Source: Deltaproteobacteria bacterium (lineage in GTDB: Bacteria > Desulfobacterota > Binatia > Binatales > Binataceae). Taken from it: a DNA stretch of 64,000 bases. The notes under the pieces were generated by a model. That model searched no databases, had not been told where the DNA came from, and saw only the letters and a list, made by a program, of their open reading frames with translations. Position 1 is the first letter of the stretch. Each line of letters starts with the position of its first letter. Position numbers and translations under genes: made by a program. The stretch spans positions 18,416 to 82,415 of the forward strand of contig JAJZAI010000009.1 of assembly GCA_021799495.1 (NCBI GenBank), written 5' to 3'. Below, piece by piece: positions 8,536-17,368 of the stretch.

Positions 8536-10257
8536 TCAACGCGTCGGTTCGCGGCGAATCAGCAGGCTGCGGATAAATCGCGGATCGATCGGGCGCGCTG
8601 GGTCGATGCCGCCTAAATCCTCCTCGAGCAGGTTGAGGCATGAATTCACGTAGTCCGCGGCGCGGCGGCGCAGATCTTCGCCAAGCCGTTCCCGCATGAT
8701 GCCGTCTATCCGCCCGCGCAACGCTTCGCTCAGGCGGGCCGGACGCGATTCCAGCGACAACATCGCGCGGCGCGCCTCCTCGAGCCGGTCCGGCTCCAAC
8801 GGCGCGATCGCCAGCCGGCCGTCGATCAAGGCGCGCGCGAACGCGGTCAATAAAATCTGGCTCAAGCGGATTTCGTGGCCGGCGATCTGCGCGCGGAAAG
8901 CCGCGCCGGCGATATCAAGGCCGAGCAGCCCGCGGAAGATGTCAGGCGCCGCGTCTAGCTGTTCGAGCAGCGCATATCCCAAGTGCACGTCGCGCATCGT
9001 GCGGAAATCCCGCGTCACGACCGCGCCGTTGCGATCGAGTCCGCCGAAAAAGCGCGGCTGGCGTTCGAGGAATCCGCCCAGCGCTTCGCGGTACGGGGAA
9101 TCAAGATACGGAATCTCGCGGCCGGGCTCGGGCGTCAATCCGAAACGCCGCGCGATCGATTCGGCGCGCGTGCGCAAATCGATCGTCAGGCTCACGCCGA
9201 GCCGGAAGAGCAATTGCAGATGCGTGGCGCGCAGATGTTCGATAGCGGTTTTCAGGTCGCCGCCGGCCAAATGCTCGAGGCCGAGATTCAGGTAGTTGTG
9301 CGTCATCTCGACCGCCAGACGCACCGCTTCGAGGTCGCCGAAATCCACCGACCGCGCGACCAGCACCTGGTTCGTCACGATCGCCATCTCGCTGCGCAAC
9401 TGCCGCCGTCCCTGCGCAGCGAATCCCGCCGTCAGGGCGGCGTTGAAGAGCGAGTTTTCGGAATCGGGCAGGGCCGGCGCAAGTTCCGGCGAGATCAGCT
9501 CCGCTTCTTCCAGCGCGTCGCGAATCGGCGGCACGTATTGCGTCCGCAGCGCCGCGAAATTCTGCGGATTCAGGTAGGCGAACACGCCTTGCGCGTCGAA
9601 ATAATCCGGAAATCCGCGATCGGCGAGGCGGGCACTGCGGAATTGATACGCCTGCTCTTCCAGTTCCGCCTCGACGCCCCAGTAAATCTCCTCCATCAGC
9701 GCGGTGAAATACTTGTAGTCGCGCTCGAAGGACTCTTCGAGAAATTCAAGCAAATGGGCGTGAATCGAATCGTGGCGGACAAATTCGATCAGGTAATGCT
9801 CGTCGAATTGCACGAAGCGGTCCGACGGCGAATCGGGCGAATCCTGCGGGTCGGCCAGCCGATGGACGCGGATATATTGCCGCAGCAGCAGCGAAACCAG
9901 CTCGAGGTCCAGCTCCATCAGGCCGTCGGCCATGCGCTTGCGGCCCGCGTCCGCCATCGCCTCGATCCATTCGCGCATTCGCGCGAGGTTCGGCCGGTCC
10001 TTGTCCCAGCAATCCAGATCGAAGAGCCATCGGACCTGTTCCGGCGCTGAAAGTCCGAGCAGATCGCCGGCGTCGGCGGAGCCGATCTCTTTCAGCGTGT
10101 AGAAGAGCGTTTCGGGCGCGAACGATTGCACCAGGCGTTCGGCCTCGGGCGCCGATAAAATCAGGTCGCGCTTCTGGCGCGCCGGCAATCCATAGAGAAA
10201 ATCGAGTTTCTCCTGGAAAGGCAGATTCAAAAATTCTTCCTGCCGCGAATCAGTCAT
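8536..10257 (-). CDS. DUF6178 family protein
   Basis: 573 residues, predicted soluble and mostly helical, with no signal peptide or membrane segment. The opening ([20 protein letters not shown], then [20 protein letters not shown]) and the middle segment with [20 protein letters not shown] match my recollection of the large DUF6178 proteins of deltaproteobacteria-like genomes. Their function is not known to me. ATG 10257 is preferred over 10293 because GAAGGA lies at good spacing upstream and the conserved part starts there. It converges on the nuclease-PDZ gene and is divergent from thiD, sharing about 120 bases of upstream DNA with it. Confidence 0.75.
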   Translation of the reverse strand: MTDSRQEEFLNLPFQEKLDFLYGLPARQKRDLILSAPEAERLVQSFAPETLFYTLKEIGSADAGDLLGLSAPEQVRWLFDLDCWDKDRPNLARMREWIEAMADAGRKRMADGLMELDLELVSLLLRQYIRVHRLADPQDSPDSPSDRFVQFDEHYLIEFVRHDSIHAHLLEFLEESFERDYKYFTALMEEIYWGVEAELEEQAYQFRSARLADRGFPDYFDAQGVFAYLNPQNFAALRTQYVPPIRDALEEAELISPELAPALPDSENSLFNAALTAGFAAQGRRQLRSEMAIVTNQVLVARSVDFGDLEAVRLAVEMTHNYLNLGLEHLAGGDLKTAIEHLRATHLQLLFRLGVSLTIDLRTRAESIARRFGLTPEPGREIPYLDSPYREALGGFLERQPRFFGGLDRNGAVVTRDFRTMRDVHLGYALLEQLDAAPDIFRGLLGLDIAGAAFRAQIAGHEIRLSQILLTAFARALIDGRLAIAPLEPDRLEEARRAMLSLESRPARLSEALRGRIDGIMRERLGEDLRRRAADYVNSCLNLLEEDLGGIDPARPIDPRFIRSLLIRREPTR

Positions 10258-10377
10258 CTGCTTCCTTCGCGCGAGACGTTCCCTGCCGCGCAAGATACCG
10301 CCCGCCCAAAGCGGCGATCAAGGCGATCCTCCGCCGCATGAGGTTGGCCGCGCGTTGCGATATAAGCTCTGGTTGCG

Positions 10378-11211
10378 ATGGAAAATTTCCGCCGGAACGA
10401 GCGCGGCGCGCGCGCCGTCGCGATGACGATCGCCGGCAGCGATCCCGGCGGCGGCGCCGGTTTGCAGGCCGATCTCAAGACTTTTGCGGCCTTTCGCGTC
10501 CACGGCTTTTCCGTAATCGCCGCCGTTATCGCCCAGAACAGCGGCGCGGTCGCGGCCGTTCAGCCGGTCGCCCCCGCGATGGTGACGCGCCAAATCGAAA
10601 CCCTGGCCGCCGAGCGCCGTCCGGACGCGCTCAAAACCGGCGCGCTGGCCGACGCCGCGATCGTCCGCGCGGTCGCGCGCGCGATCGTCCGTTTCAGGCT
10701 GCCGGCGCCGGTCGTCGATCCCGTGTTCGTTTCCAGCGCCGGCGTGCGGCTGCTCGACCCGGCCGGCGAACGCGCCCTCGCCAGGAAATTGCTGCCGCTC
10801 GCGCGGATCGTGACGCCGAATCTCCAGGAGGCCGAAGCGCTGACCGGAATCGGGATCGACGGCCCTGAAGCGGCGCGCGCCGCCGCCCGCGCGATTTTTC
10901 GGATGGGGCCGCGCGCGGTGCTGATCAAGGGCGGCCATCAGCCGCGAAATTCCCGGCCGGCGTCCAAACTTGTCGATCTGCTCTTCGACGGCAGCGGCTT
11001 CACGGAGTATATCGTGCGGCGCATTCCGGGCGGCGGCGCACATGGCACGGGATGCGCCTTTTCCGCTGCGGTCGCCGCGAGCCTGGCCCGCGCGATGTCG
11101 CTCGACGAGGCGATTCGCGCCGCGCAGCGCTACCTCGCACGCGCCTTGCGCGGCTCGTATCAATTGTCGGCCGCCGGCCGGCCGCTGCTCGATCATCTCG
11201 TGCGTCCGTGA
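10378..11211 (+). CDS. thiD: Hydroxymethylpyrimidine/phosphomethylpyrimidine kinase ThiD
   Basis: 277 residues, a ribokinase-fold enzyme that phosphorylates HMP and HMP-P for thiamine synthesis. Recognised by [20 protein letters not shown] at residues ~17-36, [42 protein letters not shown] and the anion-hole/catalytic [14 protein letters not shown] near residue 220. The Lys of ADLKT and the Cys of HGTGC match the active site. No other thi genes are adjacent and I see no TPP riboswitch in the short leader, so it is probably a stand-alone gene. Confidence 0.94.
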   Translation: MENFRRNERGARAVAMTIAGSDPGGGAGLQADLKTFAAFRVHGFSVIAAVIAQNSGAVAAVQPVAPAMVTRQIETLAAERRPDALKTGALADAAIVRAVARAIVRFRLPAPVVDPVFVSSAGVRLLDPAGERALARKLLPLARIVTPNLQEAEALTGIGIDGPEAARAAARAIFRMGPRAVLIKGGHQPRNSRPASKLVDLLFDGSGFTEYIVRRIPGGGAHGTGCAFSAAVAASLARAMSLDEAIRAAQRYLARALRGSYQLSAAGRPLLDHLVRP

Positions 11212-11237
11212 TTCCCGAAGCTTGGCGCTTCGCCCGG

Positions 11238-11687
11238 CTATCCGAGCAGCTCTTTCAGCGCGGCCCGGAAGTTGTGGCTGCGTTCGGCGCCGCCGCCGAG
11301 CTTGATCAGCGCGTAACGCTCGTCGGCGTCAAGCCGCGACCATTCGCCGGCGCCGATCGTCACGCCCGCGGCGCGCGCGTTTTCGATGAGGCGCGCGGGC
11401 GGCGCGGCGGGCGGATCCGCCGCGCCGATTTCTTCGGCCGGCAATGGCTTGGTCGCGCCGGCTTCGTGCGCCGCGAGCGCGCCGGCGAGAAAATCGCGCA
11501 GGGCCGCGCGTTCGTCGTCGTCTCCGGCCGGCAGATGGCATACCGCGGCGCGCTCGTGATGCGCCAGCGCCTGCCATTGCTTGAGGCTGATTTTGACTCC
11601 CGCCCGATCTAGCTTCCGCCGCACCGCCATCGGCACGCAGGCGAGACTCTGATGCATTTCATCCTCGAATTCGAAGCGGCGAATCAT
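11238..11687 (-). CDS. Nitrate-reductase-associated protein family
   Basis: 149 residues. The N-terminus RRFEFEDEMHQSLACVPMAV, followed by RKLDRAGVKISLKQWQAL, is characteristic of the small nitrate reductase associated family, whose biochemical role is not established. A second copy-like half (RAAGVTIGAGEWSRLDADERYALIKL) repeats the pattern, typical for the family. There is no signal peptide. It is divergent from the formate dehydrogenase operon, with about 120 bases between them. That position suggests a general link to molybdenum oxidoreductases rather than to nitrate itself, since no nitrate reductase is in the window. Confidence 0.8.
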   Translation of the reverse strand: MIRRFEFEDEMHQSLACVPMAVRRKLDRAGVKISLKQWQALAHHERAAVCHLPAGDDDERAALRDFLAGALAAHEAGATKPLPAEEIGAADPPAAPPARLIENARAAGVTIGAGEWSRLDADERYALIKLGGGAERSHNFRAALKELLG

Positions 11688-11807
11688 AATCCAACCTCGT
11701 CGCGGGCGATGATCGTCGATTGAAGCCGCTGTCGCCCGGCTGCGTTTAGTCTAGCATCCGCGGCGGCCGCGCGGATGCGGCCGGCGCCTCTTGACGGAAA
11801 TCTTTCC

Positions 11808-12371
11808 ATGGATGACGCTCGGATCAAGCCGCTGGCGCGGCGCATGAACCGCCGGACACGTGCATGGCCTCCGGCCGAAGATTGTGGACTCGCGATGGAT
11901 TCTTCCGAAACCTGGAACAAAGACGCGGTTGCGGCCATAGTCGATTCGCTCAGGCACGCGCCGGGAGCGCTGCTGCGTATCCTGCGCCGCGTGCAGGACG
12001 ATCTGGGATGGATTCCGCCGCCGGCGCTGCCGCTGATTGCGCATGGGCTCAATCTGTCGCGCGCGGAAGTCCACGGCGTGGCCTCGTTTTACCACGATTT
12101 CCGCCATACTCCGCCGGCGCGCAACGTAATCCGCCTGTGCCGCGCCGAATCATGTCAGGCGCTGGGTGCCGAAGCGCTCGCCCGGCATGTCCGCGGCCGG
12201 CTCGGCGTCGGCTTCGGCGAGACCACGTCCGATCGCGAATTCGCGCTCGAAGCCGTCTATTGCCTCGGCAACTGCGCCTGCTCGCCGGCCGGCGTAATCA
12301 ACGGACAACTGCTGGGCCGCTTGACGCCGAAGACGTTCGACGACGCGCTCGAAAGCTTGGTGCGCCGATGA
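11808..12371 (+). CDS. fdsG: NAD-dependent formate dehydrogenase gamma subunit (NuoE-like)
   Basis: About 187 residues. This is the thioredoxin-fold [2Fe-2S] subunit, related to NuoE, of a soluble NAD-linked molybdenum formate dehydrogenase. The cluster ligands are in CRAESC (Cx4C) near residue 110 and CLGNC (Cx3C) near residue 150. LGWIPPPALPLIAHGLNLSR and VHGVASFYHDFR are typical of the NuoE helical domain. I start at ATG 11808 (GGAA nine bases upstream); ATG 11895 is a shorter alternative beginning closer to the conserved part. The stop overlaps the next start (ATGA), showing translational coupling to fdsB. Confidence 0.9.
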   Translation: MDDARIKPLARRMNRRTRAWPPAEDCGLAMDSSETWNKDAVAAIVDSLRHAPGALLRILRRVQDDLGWIPPPALPLIAHGLNLSRAEVHGVASFYHDFRHTPPARNVIRLCRAESCQALGAEALARHVRGRLGVGFGETTSDREFALEAVYCLGNCACSPAGVINGQLLGRLTPKTFDDALESLVRR

Positions 12372-13945
12372 GTTCCGCGGCGTCCGCGACGATCTTCGTG
12401 CCGCGCGATTCCGGGGCGCTTTCGCTCGGCGCGGATAGCGTCGCCGCCGCGATCGCGGCGGAGGCGTCGCGCCGCGGTATTGCTGTGAAACTGATTCGCA
12501 CCGGCTCGCGCGGACTCTATTGGCTGGAACCGATGGTCGAAGTGGAAATCGCGGGCGTGCGGCTTGCCTACGGTCCGGTCGGATCGGCGGACGTTCCGTC
12601 GCTGTTCGAGAGCGGATTTCTTTCCGCCAGTCCGGGCGGCCATCCGTTGGCTCTCGGTCCGGCGGAAAAAATTCCCGGTATCGCGCGCCAGCATCGGATC
12701 GTCTTCGCCCGCGCGGGCGTGACGGATCCGCTTTCGGTCGATGATTATCTCGCCCACGGCGGATTTCGCGGCCTCGCCCGCGCGCTCGCGATGCCGGGCG
12801 CCGCGATTGTCGGCGAAGTCGCGCGCGCGAACCTGCGCGGCCGCGGCGGCGCCGCGTTTCCCGCCGGAATCAAATGGAAGACCACGCTCGAACAGGCCGA
12901 TCAGACGAAATATGTCGTTTGCAACGCGGATGAGGGCGATTCGGGCACTTTCGCCGATCGGATGCTGATGGAGGGCGATCCGCTCCTGCTGATCGAAGGG
13001 ATGACGATCGCCGGCCTCGCGATCGGCGCCGCGCAGGGCTTTATCTATCTGCGCTCCGAGTATCCGCACGCATTGCGCACCTTGACCGCCGTGATCGCGG
13101 CGGCTGAAGCGCGCGGCTATCTCGGCAATAACGTCTGCGGCTCAGGGCGCGCCTTCAATCTTGACGTCGTGGTCGGCGCCGGCGCCTATATCTGCGGCGA
13201 AGAGACCGCGATGCTTGAAAGTCTCGAAGGCAAGCGCGGGATGGTTCGCTACAAGCCGCCGGTGCCCGCGGTCGCTGGCCTGTTCGGACGTCCGTCCGTG
13301 ATTAACAATGTTCTTACTTTCGCGTCGGTCCCGGCGATTATCGAGCACGGCGGCGAGGCCTACAACCAGCTTGGCGTGGGCCGTTCGCGCGGCACGATTC
13401 CGCTGCAACTGGCTGGCAATGTGGCGCGTCCCGGCCTGGTCGAGGTTTCTTTCGGTCTGAGCCTGCGCGAACTGATTTACGATTTCGGCGGCGGGACGCG
13501 CAGCGGCCGTCCGCTGCGCGCCGTTCAGGTTGGCGGACCGCTCGGCGCATATTTTCCCGCTGCGATGCTCGATTTGAAGATCGATTACGAGGCGTTCGCG
13601 GAGGCTGGCGGTTTGCTCGGCCATGGCGGCGTCGTGGTTTTCGACGACACGGTCGATCTGGCGCGGATGGCGCGATATGCGATGGAATTCTGCGCGATCG
13701 AATCGTGCGGGAAATGCACGCCCTGCAGAATCGGATCGACGCGCGGCGCGGAATTGCTTGATCGCGTGATCGATAATCGCGCGGGCGGCGGCGCCGAACT
13801 CGATCTGCTGCGCGAGCTTTGCGACACGATGGCCGCCGGCTCGCTGTGCGCCTTGGGCGGACTCACGCCGATGCCGGTGATGAGCGCGCTCAGGCATTTC
13901 CCCGAAGATTTTGGACTGCCCGCGGCCGCGGCCGCGCGGCCCTGA
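12368..13945 (+). CDS. fdsB: NAD-dependent formate dehydrogenase beta subunit (NuoF-like)
   Basis: 525 residues. This is the flavin and NADH-binding subunit that passes electrons from the iron-sulfur chain to NAD+. After an N-terminal thioredoxin-like region (~1-110) comes the NuoF core: NLRGRGGAAFPAGIKWK for nucleotide binding, NADEGDSGTFADR, and the FMN site GAGAYICGEETAMLESLEGK. The [4Fe-4S] motif is ESCGKCTPCRIGSTRG near residue 440, with the fourth Cys in SLCALGG. The start overlaps the fdsG stop by four bases. 25 bases separate it from the alpha subunit start. Confidence 0.95.
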   Translation: MSSAASATIFVPRDSGALSLGADSVAAAIAAEASRRGIAVKLIRTGSRGLYWLEPMVEVEIAGVRLAYGPVGSADVPSLFESGFLSASPGGHPLALGPAEKIPGIARQHRIVFARAGVTDPLSVDDYLAHGGFRGLARALAMPGAAIVGEVARANLRGRGGAAFPAGIKWKTTLEQADQTKYVVCNADEGDSGTFADRMLMEGDPLLLIEGMTIAGLAIGAAQGFIYLRSEYPHALRTLTAVIAAAEARGYLGNNVCGSGRAFNLDVVVGAGAYICGEETAMLESLEGKRGMVRYKPPVPAVAGLFGRPSVINNVLTFASVPAIIEHGGEAYNQLGVGRSRGTIPLQLAGNVARPGLVEVSFGLSLRELIYDFGGGTRSGRPLRAVQVGGPLGAYFPAAMLDLKIDYEAFAEAGGLLGHGGVVVFDDTVDLARMARYAMEFCAIESCGKCTPCRIGSTRGAELLDRVIDNRAGGGAELDLLRELCDTMAAGSLCALGGLTPMPVMSALRHFPEDFGLPAAAAARP

Positions 13946-13970
13946 TGTTTGCTGGAACGGGAGAATCGGC

Positions 13971-16787
13971 GTGCAGGCAATCGACGATCGGGATTTCGGC
14001 GTTCCGCGGCGTGACGCGGCGCAGTCCGCCACTCTGACGATCGACGGCAGGGAAATCACCGTTCCGGCCGGAACCGCGCTGATCCGTGCCGCGGCGCTGG
14101 CCGGAATCGCGATTCCGAAACTGTGCGCCACCGACTCGCTCGAACCGTTCGGCTCATGCCGGCTCTGCCTGGTCGAAATCGACGGACGCAAGGGGTTTCT
14201 CGCGTCGTGCACCACGCCGGCCGAGTCCGGCATGAAAGTCCGCACCCAATCCGAAGCGCTCGGCAAGCTCCGCCGCAATGTGATGGAGCTTTACATGACC
14301 GACCATCCGCTCGACCCGTTCGAGTGCAAGGCCGGCGGCGCCTGCGAGTTGCATCGGATGGCGGCCGAAGTCGGATTGCGCGAAGTGCGTTATCCGCGCG
14401 GCGGCGAAAACCATCTCGATCTGAAATCCGACGATTCAAATCCATATTTCACTTTCGATCCCGCGCGCTGCATCCTGTGCTCGCGATGCGTGCGCGCCTG
14501 CGACGATATTCAGGGCACGTTCGCGCTGACGATCGAGGGCCGCGGCTTCGCGTCGCAGATGACGCCGGGACAGCACGAGCGTTATCTCGATTCGGAATGC
14601 GTTTCATGCGGCGCCTGCGTGCAGGCCTGTCCGACCGACGCGTTGATGGAAAAGAGCGCGCTCGAACGCGGCGCCGCCGACCGCGCGATCGTGACCACCT
14701 GCGGCTATTGCGGCGTGGGATGTTCATTCAAGGCGGAACTGCGCGGCGACCGGATCGTGCGGATGGTTCCGAACAAGAACGGCCTGCCTAACCACGGCCA
14801 TTCATGCGTCAAAGGCCGCTTCGCCTGGGGCTACGCGACCCATCCGGATCGCGTTCGCCGCCCGCTGATGCGCAAGCGAATCAGCGATCCGTGGCGCGAA
14901 GTCTCGTGGGACGAAGCGCTCCGCCACGCCGCCGCGGAACTCAAGCGCGTGCAGCGGCAATACGGGCGCGGTGCGGTCGGCGGAATCACGTCGTCGCGAT
15001 GCACCAACGAAGAAGCGTACCTGGTGCAGAAACTGGTGCGCGCCGCGTTCGGCAACAATAACGTCGATACCTGCGCGCGCGTCTGCCATTCGCCGACCGG
15101 CTACGGCCTCAAGACCGCGTTCGGCACGCCCGCCGGCACTCAGGATTTCGATTCGATCCTTCAGGCCGACGTGATCATGGTGATCGGCGCGAATCCTACC
15201 GAGGGCCATCCGGTGTTCGCGTCGATCATGAAGCGGCGGCTGCGCGAAGGCGCGCGGCTGATCGTCGCCGATCCGCGGGCGATCGAGCTGGTGCGGATGC
15301 CGCACGTCACCGCCGACTATTTCCTGCAACTGACGCCGGGCACCAACGTCGCGTTGCTGAACGCGATGGCGCACACGATCGTCGCCGAAGGGCTGGCCGA
15401 CGATGCGTTCATCGCCGCGCGCTGCGACGCGGACGGCTACGCGCGCTGGCGCCAGTTTATTCTCGAGGAGCGCAATTCGCCGGAAGCGGCCGAATCGATC
15501 ACCGGCGTTCCGGCTGATCGGATTCGCGGCGCGGCGCGGCTCTACGCCAAAGGCCCGAACTCCGCGATCTATTACGGCTTGGGCGTGACCGAGCATGCAC
15601 AGGGCAGCACGGCGGTGCTCGCGATGGCGAACCTCGCGATGGCGGCGGGGATGCTTGGCCGGCCGGGCGTCGGCGTGAATCCGTTGCGCGGCCAGAACAA
15701 CGTGCAAGGCTCGAACGACGTTGGCTCGTTTCCGCACGAACTGACCGGATATCGGCACGTTTCCGATCCGGCGCTGCGCGCGCAATTCGAAGCGGAGTGG
15801 GGCGTCACGCTCGATCCGGAGCCGGGGCTGCGCATCCCCAATATGTTCGACGCGGCGCTCGACGGCAGCTTCCGTGGCCTGTACGTCGAGGGCGAGGATA
15901 TCGCCCAGTCGGATCCGAATTCCCAACACGTCGCGGCGGCGCTCGCGGCGATGGAGATCGTGATCGTTCAGGACATCTTCCTGAACGAGACTTCCAAATA
16001 CGCTCACGTCTTTTTGCCCGGTTCGTCATTTCTTGAAAAAAACGGCACGTTCACCAACGCCGAGCGCCGGATTTCGCCCGTGCGCAAAGTGATGCCGCCG
16101 TTGGCGGGCAAGGAGGATTGGGAGGTCACCTGCGCGCTGGCTGAGGCGTTGGGCTATCCGATGCGCTACGGCCATCCGTCGGAAATCATGGACGAGATTG
16201 CGCGCCTGACGCCGACTTTCGCCGGCGTGAGTTACGAAAAGCTCGATCGGCTGGGATCGGTCCAATGGCCATGCAACGAAGCGGCGCCGGCGGGCACGCC
16301 GGTGATGCACGTCGGCGAGTTTGTGCGCGGCCGGGGACGGTTCCTGCCCACCGCGTACGTCCCCACGCTGGAAAAGACCGGACCGCGCTATCCGTTGATT
16401 CTGACCACCGGCCGGATTTTGACGCAGTACAACGTCGGCACCCAGACGCGCCGCACCGGCAACGTCGCGTGGCATCCCGAGGACCGTCTGGAAATCCATC
16501 CGCATGACGCCGAGCAGCGCGGCGTCCGCGAGGGCGATTGGGTCGAAGTGACGAGCCGGGCCGGCGCGATCGTGCTGCGCGCGACGATCACTGATCGGGT
16601 CGCGCCGGGCGTCGTCTATACCACGTTTCATCATCCTGAGACGGGCGCGAACGTCGTAACGACCGAAAATTCGGATTGGGCAACCAACTGTCCCGAATAC
16701 AAGGTCACCGCCGTGCAGGTGATGCCGACCTCGCGCCGTCCTGAACGTTTACCCGCCGATCGGGTGATTCACGCCGCCGCCTCGTGA
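13971..16787 (+). CDS. fdsA: NAD-dependent formate dehydrogenase alpha subunit (molybdenum or tungsten, Cys type)
   Basis: 938 residues, the catalytic subunit oxidising formate to CO2. Domain order is complete: an N-terminal [2Fe-2S] ferredoxin (FGSCRLCLVEI), a His/Cys cluster segment (HPLDPFECKAGGACELH), two [4Fe-4S] motifs (CILCSRCVRAC and CVSCGACVQACPTDA), the cluster of the molybdopterin domain (CGYCGVGCSF), the active site ARVCHSPTGYG, and a C-terminal bis-MGD binding domain. The metal ligand is Cys, not selenocysteine. GTG 13971 is chosen because GGGAG lies seven bases upstream and homology begins just after. fdsC (fdhD) is not next to it, and fdsD lies 2.7 kb away. Confidence 0.95.
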   Translation: MQAIDDRDFGVPRRDAAQSATLTIDGREITVPAGTALIRAAALAGIAIPKLCATDSLEPFGSCRLCLVEIDGRKGFLASCTTPAESGMKVRTQSEALGKLRRNVMELYMTDHPLDPFECKAGGACELHRMAAEVGLREVRYPRGGENHLDLKSDDSNPYFTFDPARCILCSRCVRACDDIQGTFALTIEGRGFASQMTPGQHERYLDSECVSCGACVQACPTDALMEKSALERGAADRAIVTTCGYCGVGCSFKAELRGDRIVRMVPNKNGLPNHGHSCVKGRFAWGYATHPDRVRRPLMRKRISDPWREVSWDEALRHAAAELKRVQRQYGRGAVGGITSSRCTNEEAYLVQKLVRAAFGNNNVDTCARVCHSPTGYGLKTAFGTPAGTQDFDSILQADVIMVIGANPTEGHPVFASIMKRRLREGARLIVADPRAIELVRMPHVTADYFLQLTPGTNVALLNAMAHTIVAEGLADDAFIAARCDADGYARWRQFILEERNSPEAAESITGVPADRIRGAARLYAKGPNSAIYYGLGVTEHAQGSTAVLAMANLAMAAGMLGRPGVGVNPLRGQNNVQGSNDVGSFPHELTGYRHVSDPALRAQFEAEWGVTLDPEPGLRIPNMFDAALDGSFRGLYVEGEDIAQSDPNSQHVAAALAAMEIVIVQDIFLNETSKYAHVFLPGSSFLEKNGTFTNAERRISPVRKVMPPLAGKEDWEVTCALAEALGYPMRYGHPSEIMDEIARLTPTFAGVSYEKLDRLGSVQWPCNEAAPAGTPVMHVGEFVRGRGRFLPTAYVPTLEKTGPRYPLILTTGRILTQYNVGTQTRRTGNVAWHPEDRLEIHPHDAEQRGVREGDWVEVTSRAGAIVLRATITDRVAPGVVYTTFHHPETGANVVTTENSDWATNCPEYKVTAVQVMPTSRRPERLPADRVIHAAAS

Positions 16788-16823
16788 ACGCCAATTCCGC
16801 TCACGCCCAGCTACTCTGACAGG

Positions 16824-16863
16824 ACTTGCTACCGCGCCGGCGATAGCTGGCGCGGTAGCAAGT
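16824..16863. terminator. Perfect 15-bp inverted repeat after fdsA, possible terminator
   Basis: Arms 16824-16838 (ACTTGCTACCGCGCC) and 16849-16863 are exact reverse complements with a 10-base loop. It begins 37 bases after the fdsA stop. There is no run of T after the second arm, so it may be a terminator of atypical form, an mRNA-end stabiliser, or a repeat marking the edge of the inserted segment that follows. Confidence 0.5.
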
Positions 16864-16897
16864 TGTCCGCCGACAAAGATAAAGAGAGAACGACTAG

Positions 16898-17278
16898 CTA
16901 ATTCATTATATTATCCTAGCGTTAGCCGTTAACGTTGGCGCCACGAGAGGCGCTCGGAGACTTGCAGGCGAACTCGAAATTTCAAGCACGGTGCAGAGGG
17001 CGATCCCGGCGTTACTGGTACTCCTGTTGGGATTTACCTTGGCGATGGCGTTGCCGCGATTCGAAACCCGGAGCAACCTGGTGCTTGACGAATCCAACGC
17101 AATCGGAATGGCCCTTCTACGCGCATCGCTTGCGCCCGTGCCGCATCGCTCGATATTCAGCCAATATTGGCTCCGCCGATTCATCGCGTACTCCGGCGCT
17201 CTCAGGTTGATGGACTTCCAGATAGAGCCGCTTGTGGCGCCCCGGCTGGCCATAAAGCTGGATTCGTATAAACCGTGA
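16898..17278 (+). pseudogene. DUF4239 (bestrophin-like) membrane protein remnant
   Basis: The open frame reads IHYIILALAV, then ARRLAGELEISSTVQRAIPA, then LLLGFTLAMALPRFETRSNL and VLDESNAIGMALLRASLAP. That is the conserved start of DUF4239 bestrophin-like inner-membrane proteins, where a helix is followed by a Glu/Asp-rich RxxLVxDExNAIG segment. The frame lacks an ATG; the only canonical start is GTG 16988, inside the homology. After about residue 95 it diverges and stops, while full members are about twice as long. I read it as a truncated, probably dead gene at the left edge of the segment that interrupts the fds genes. Confidence 0.55.
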
Positions 17279-17368
17279 AAAACGCCGGTCGGTTGAAACA
17301 GCGCCACCGATCGAAAGCCTGCTTTCGGAACGGTTAGTCGGTACAGCCGAACAAAGCATGATTTGGGG

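Noticed and set aside
10294..10377. TPP riboswitch in front of thiD
   Set aside because: The leader is too short and lacks the conserved CTGAGA and related core sequences of that riboswitch.
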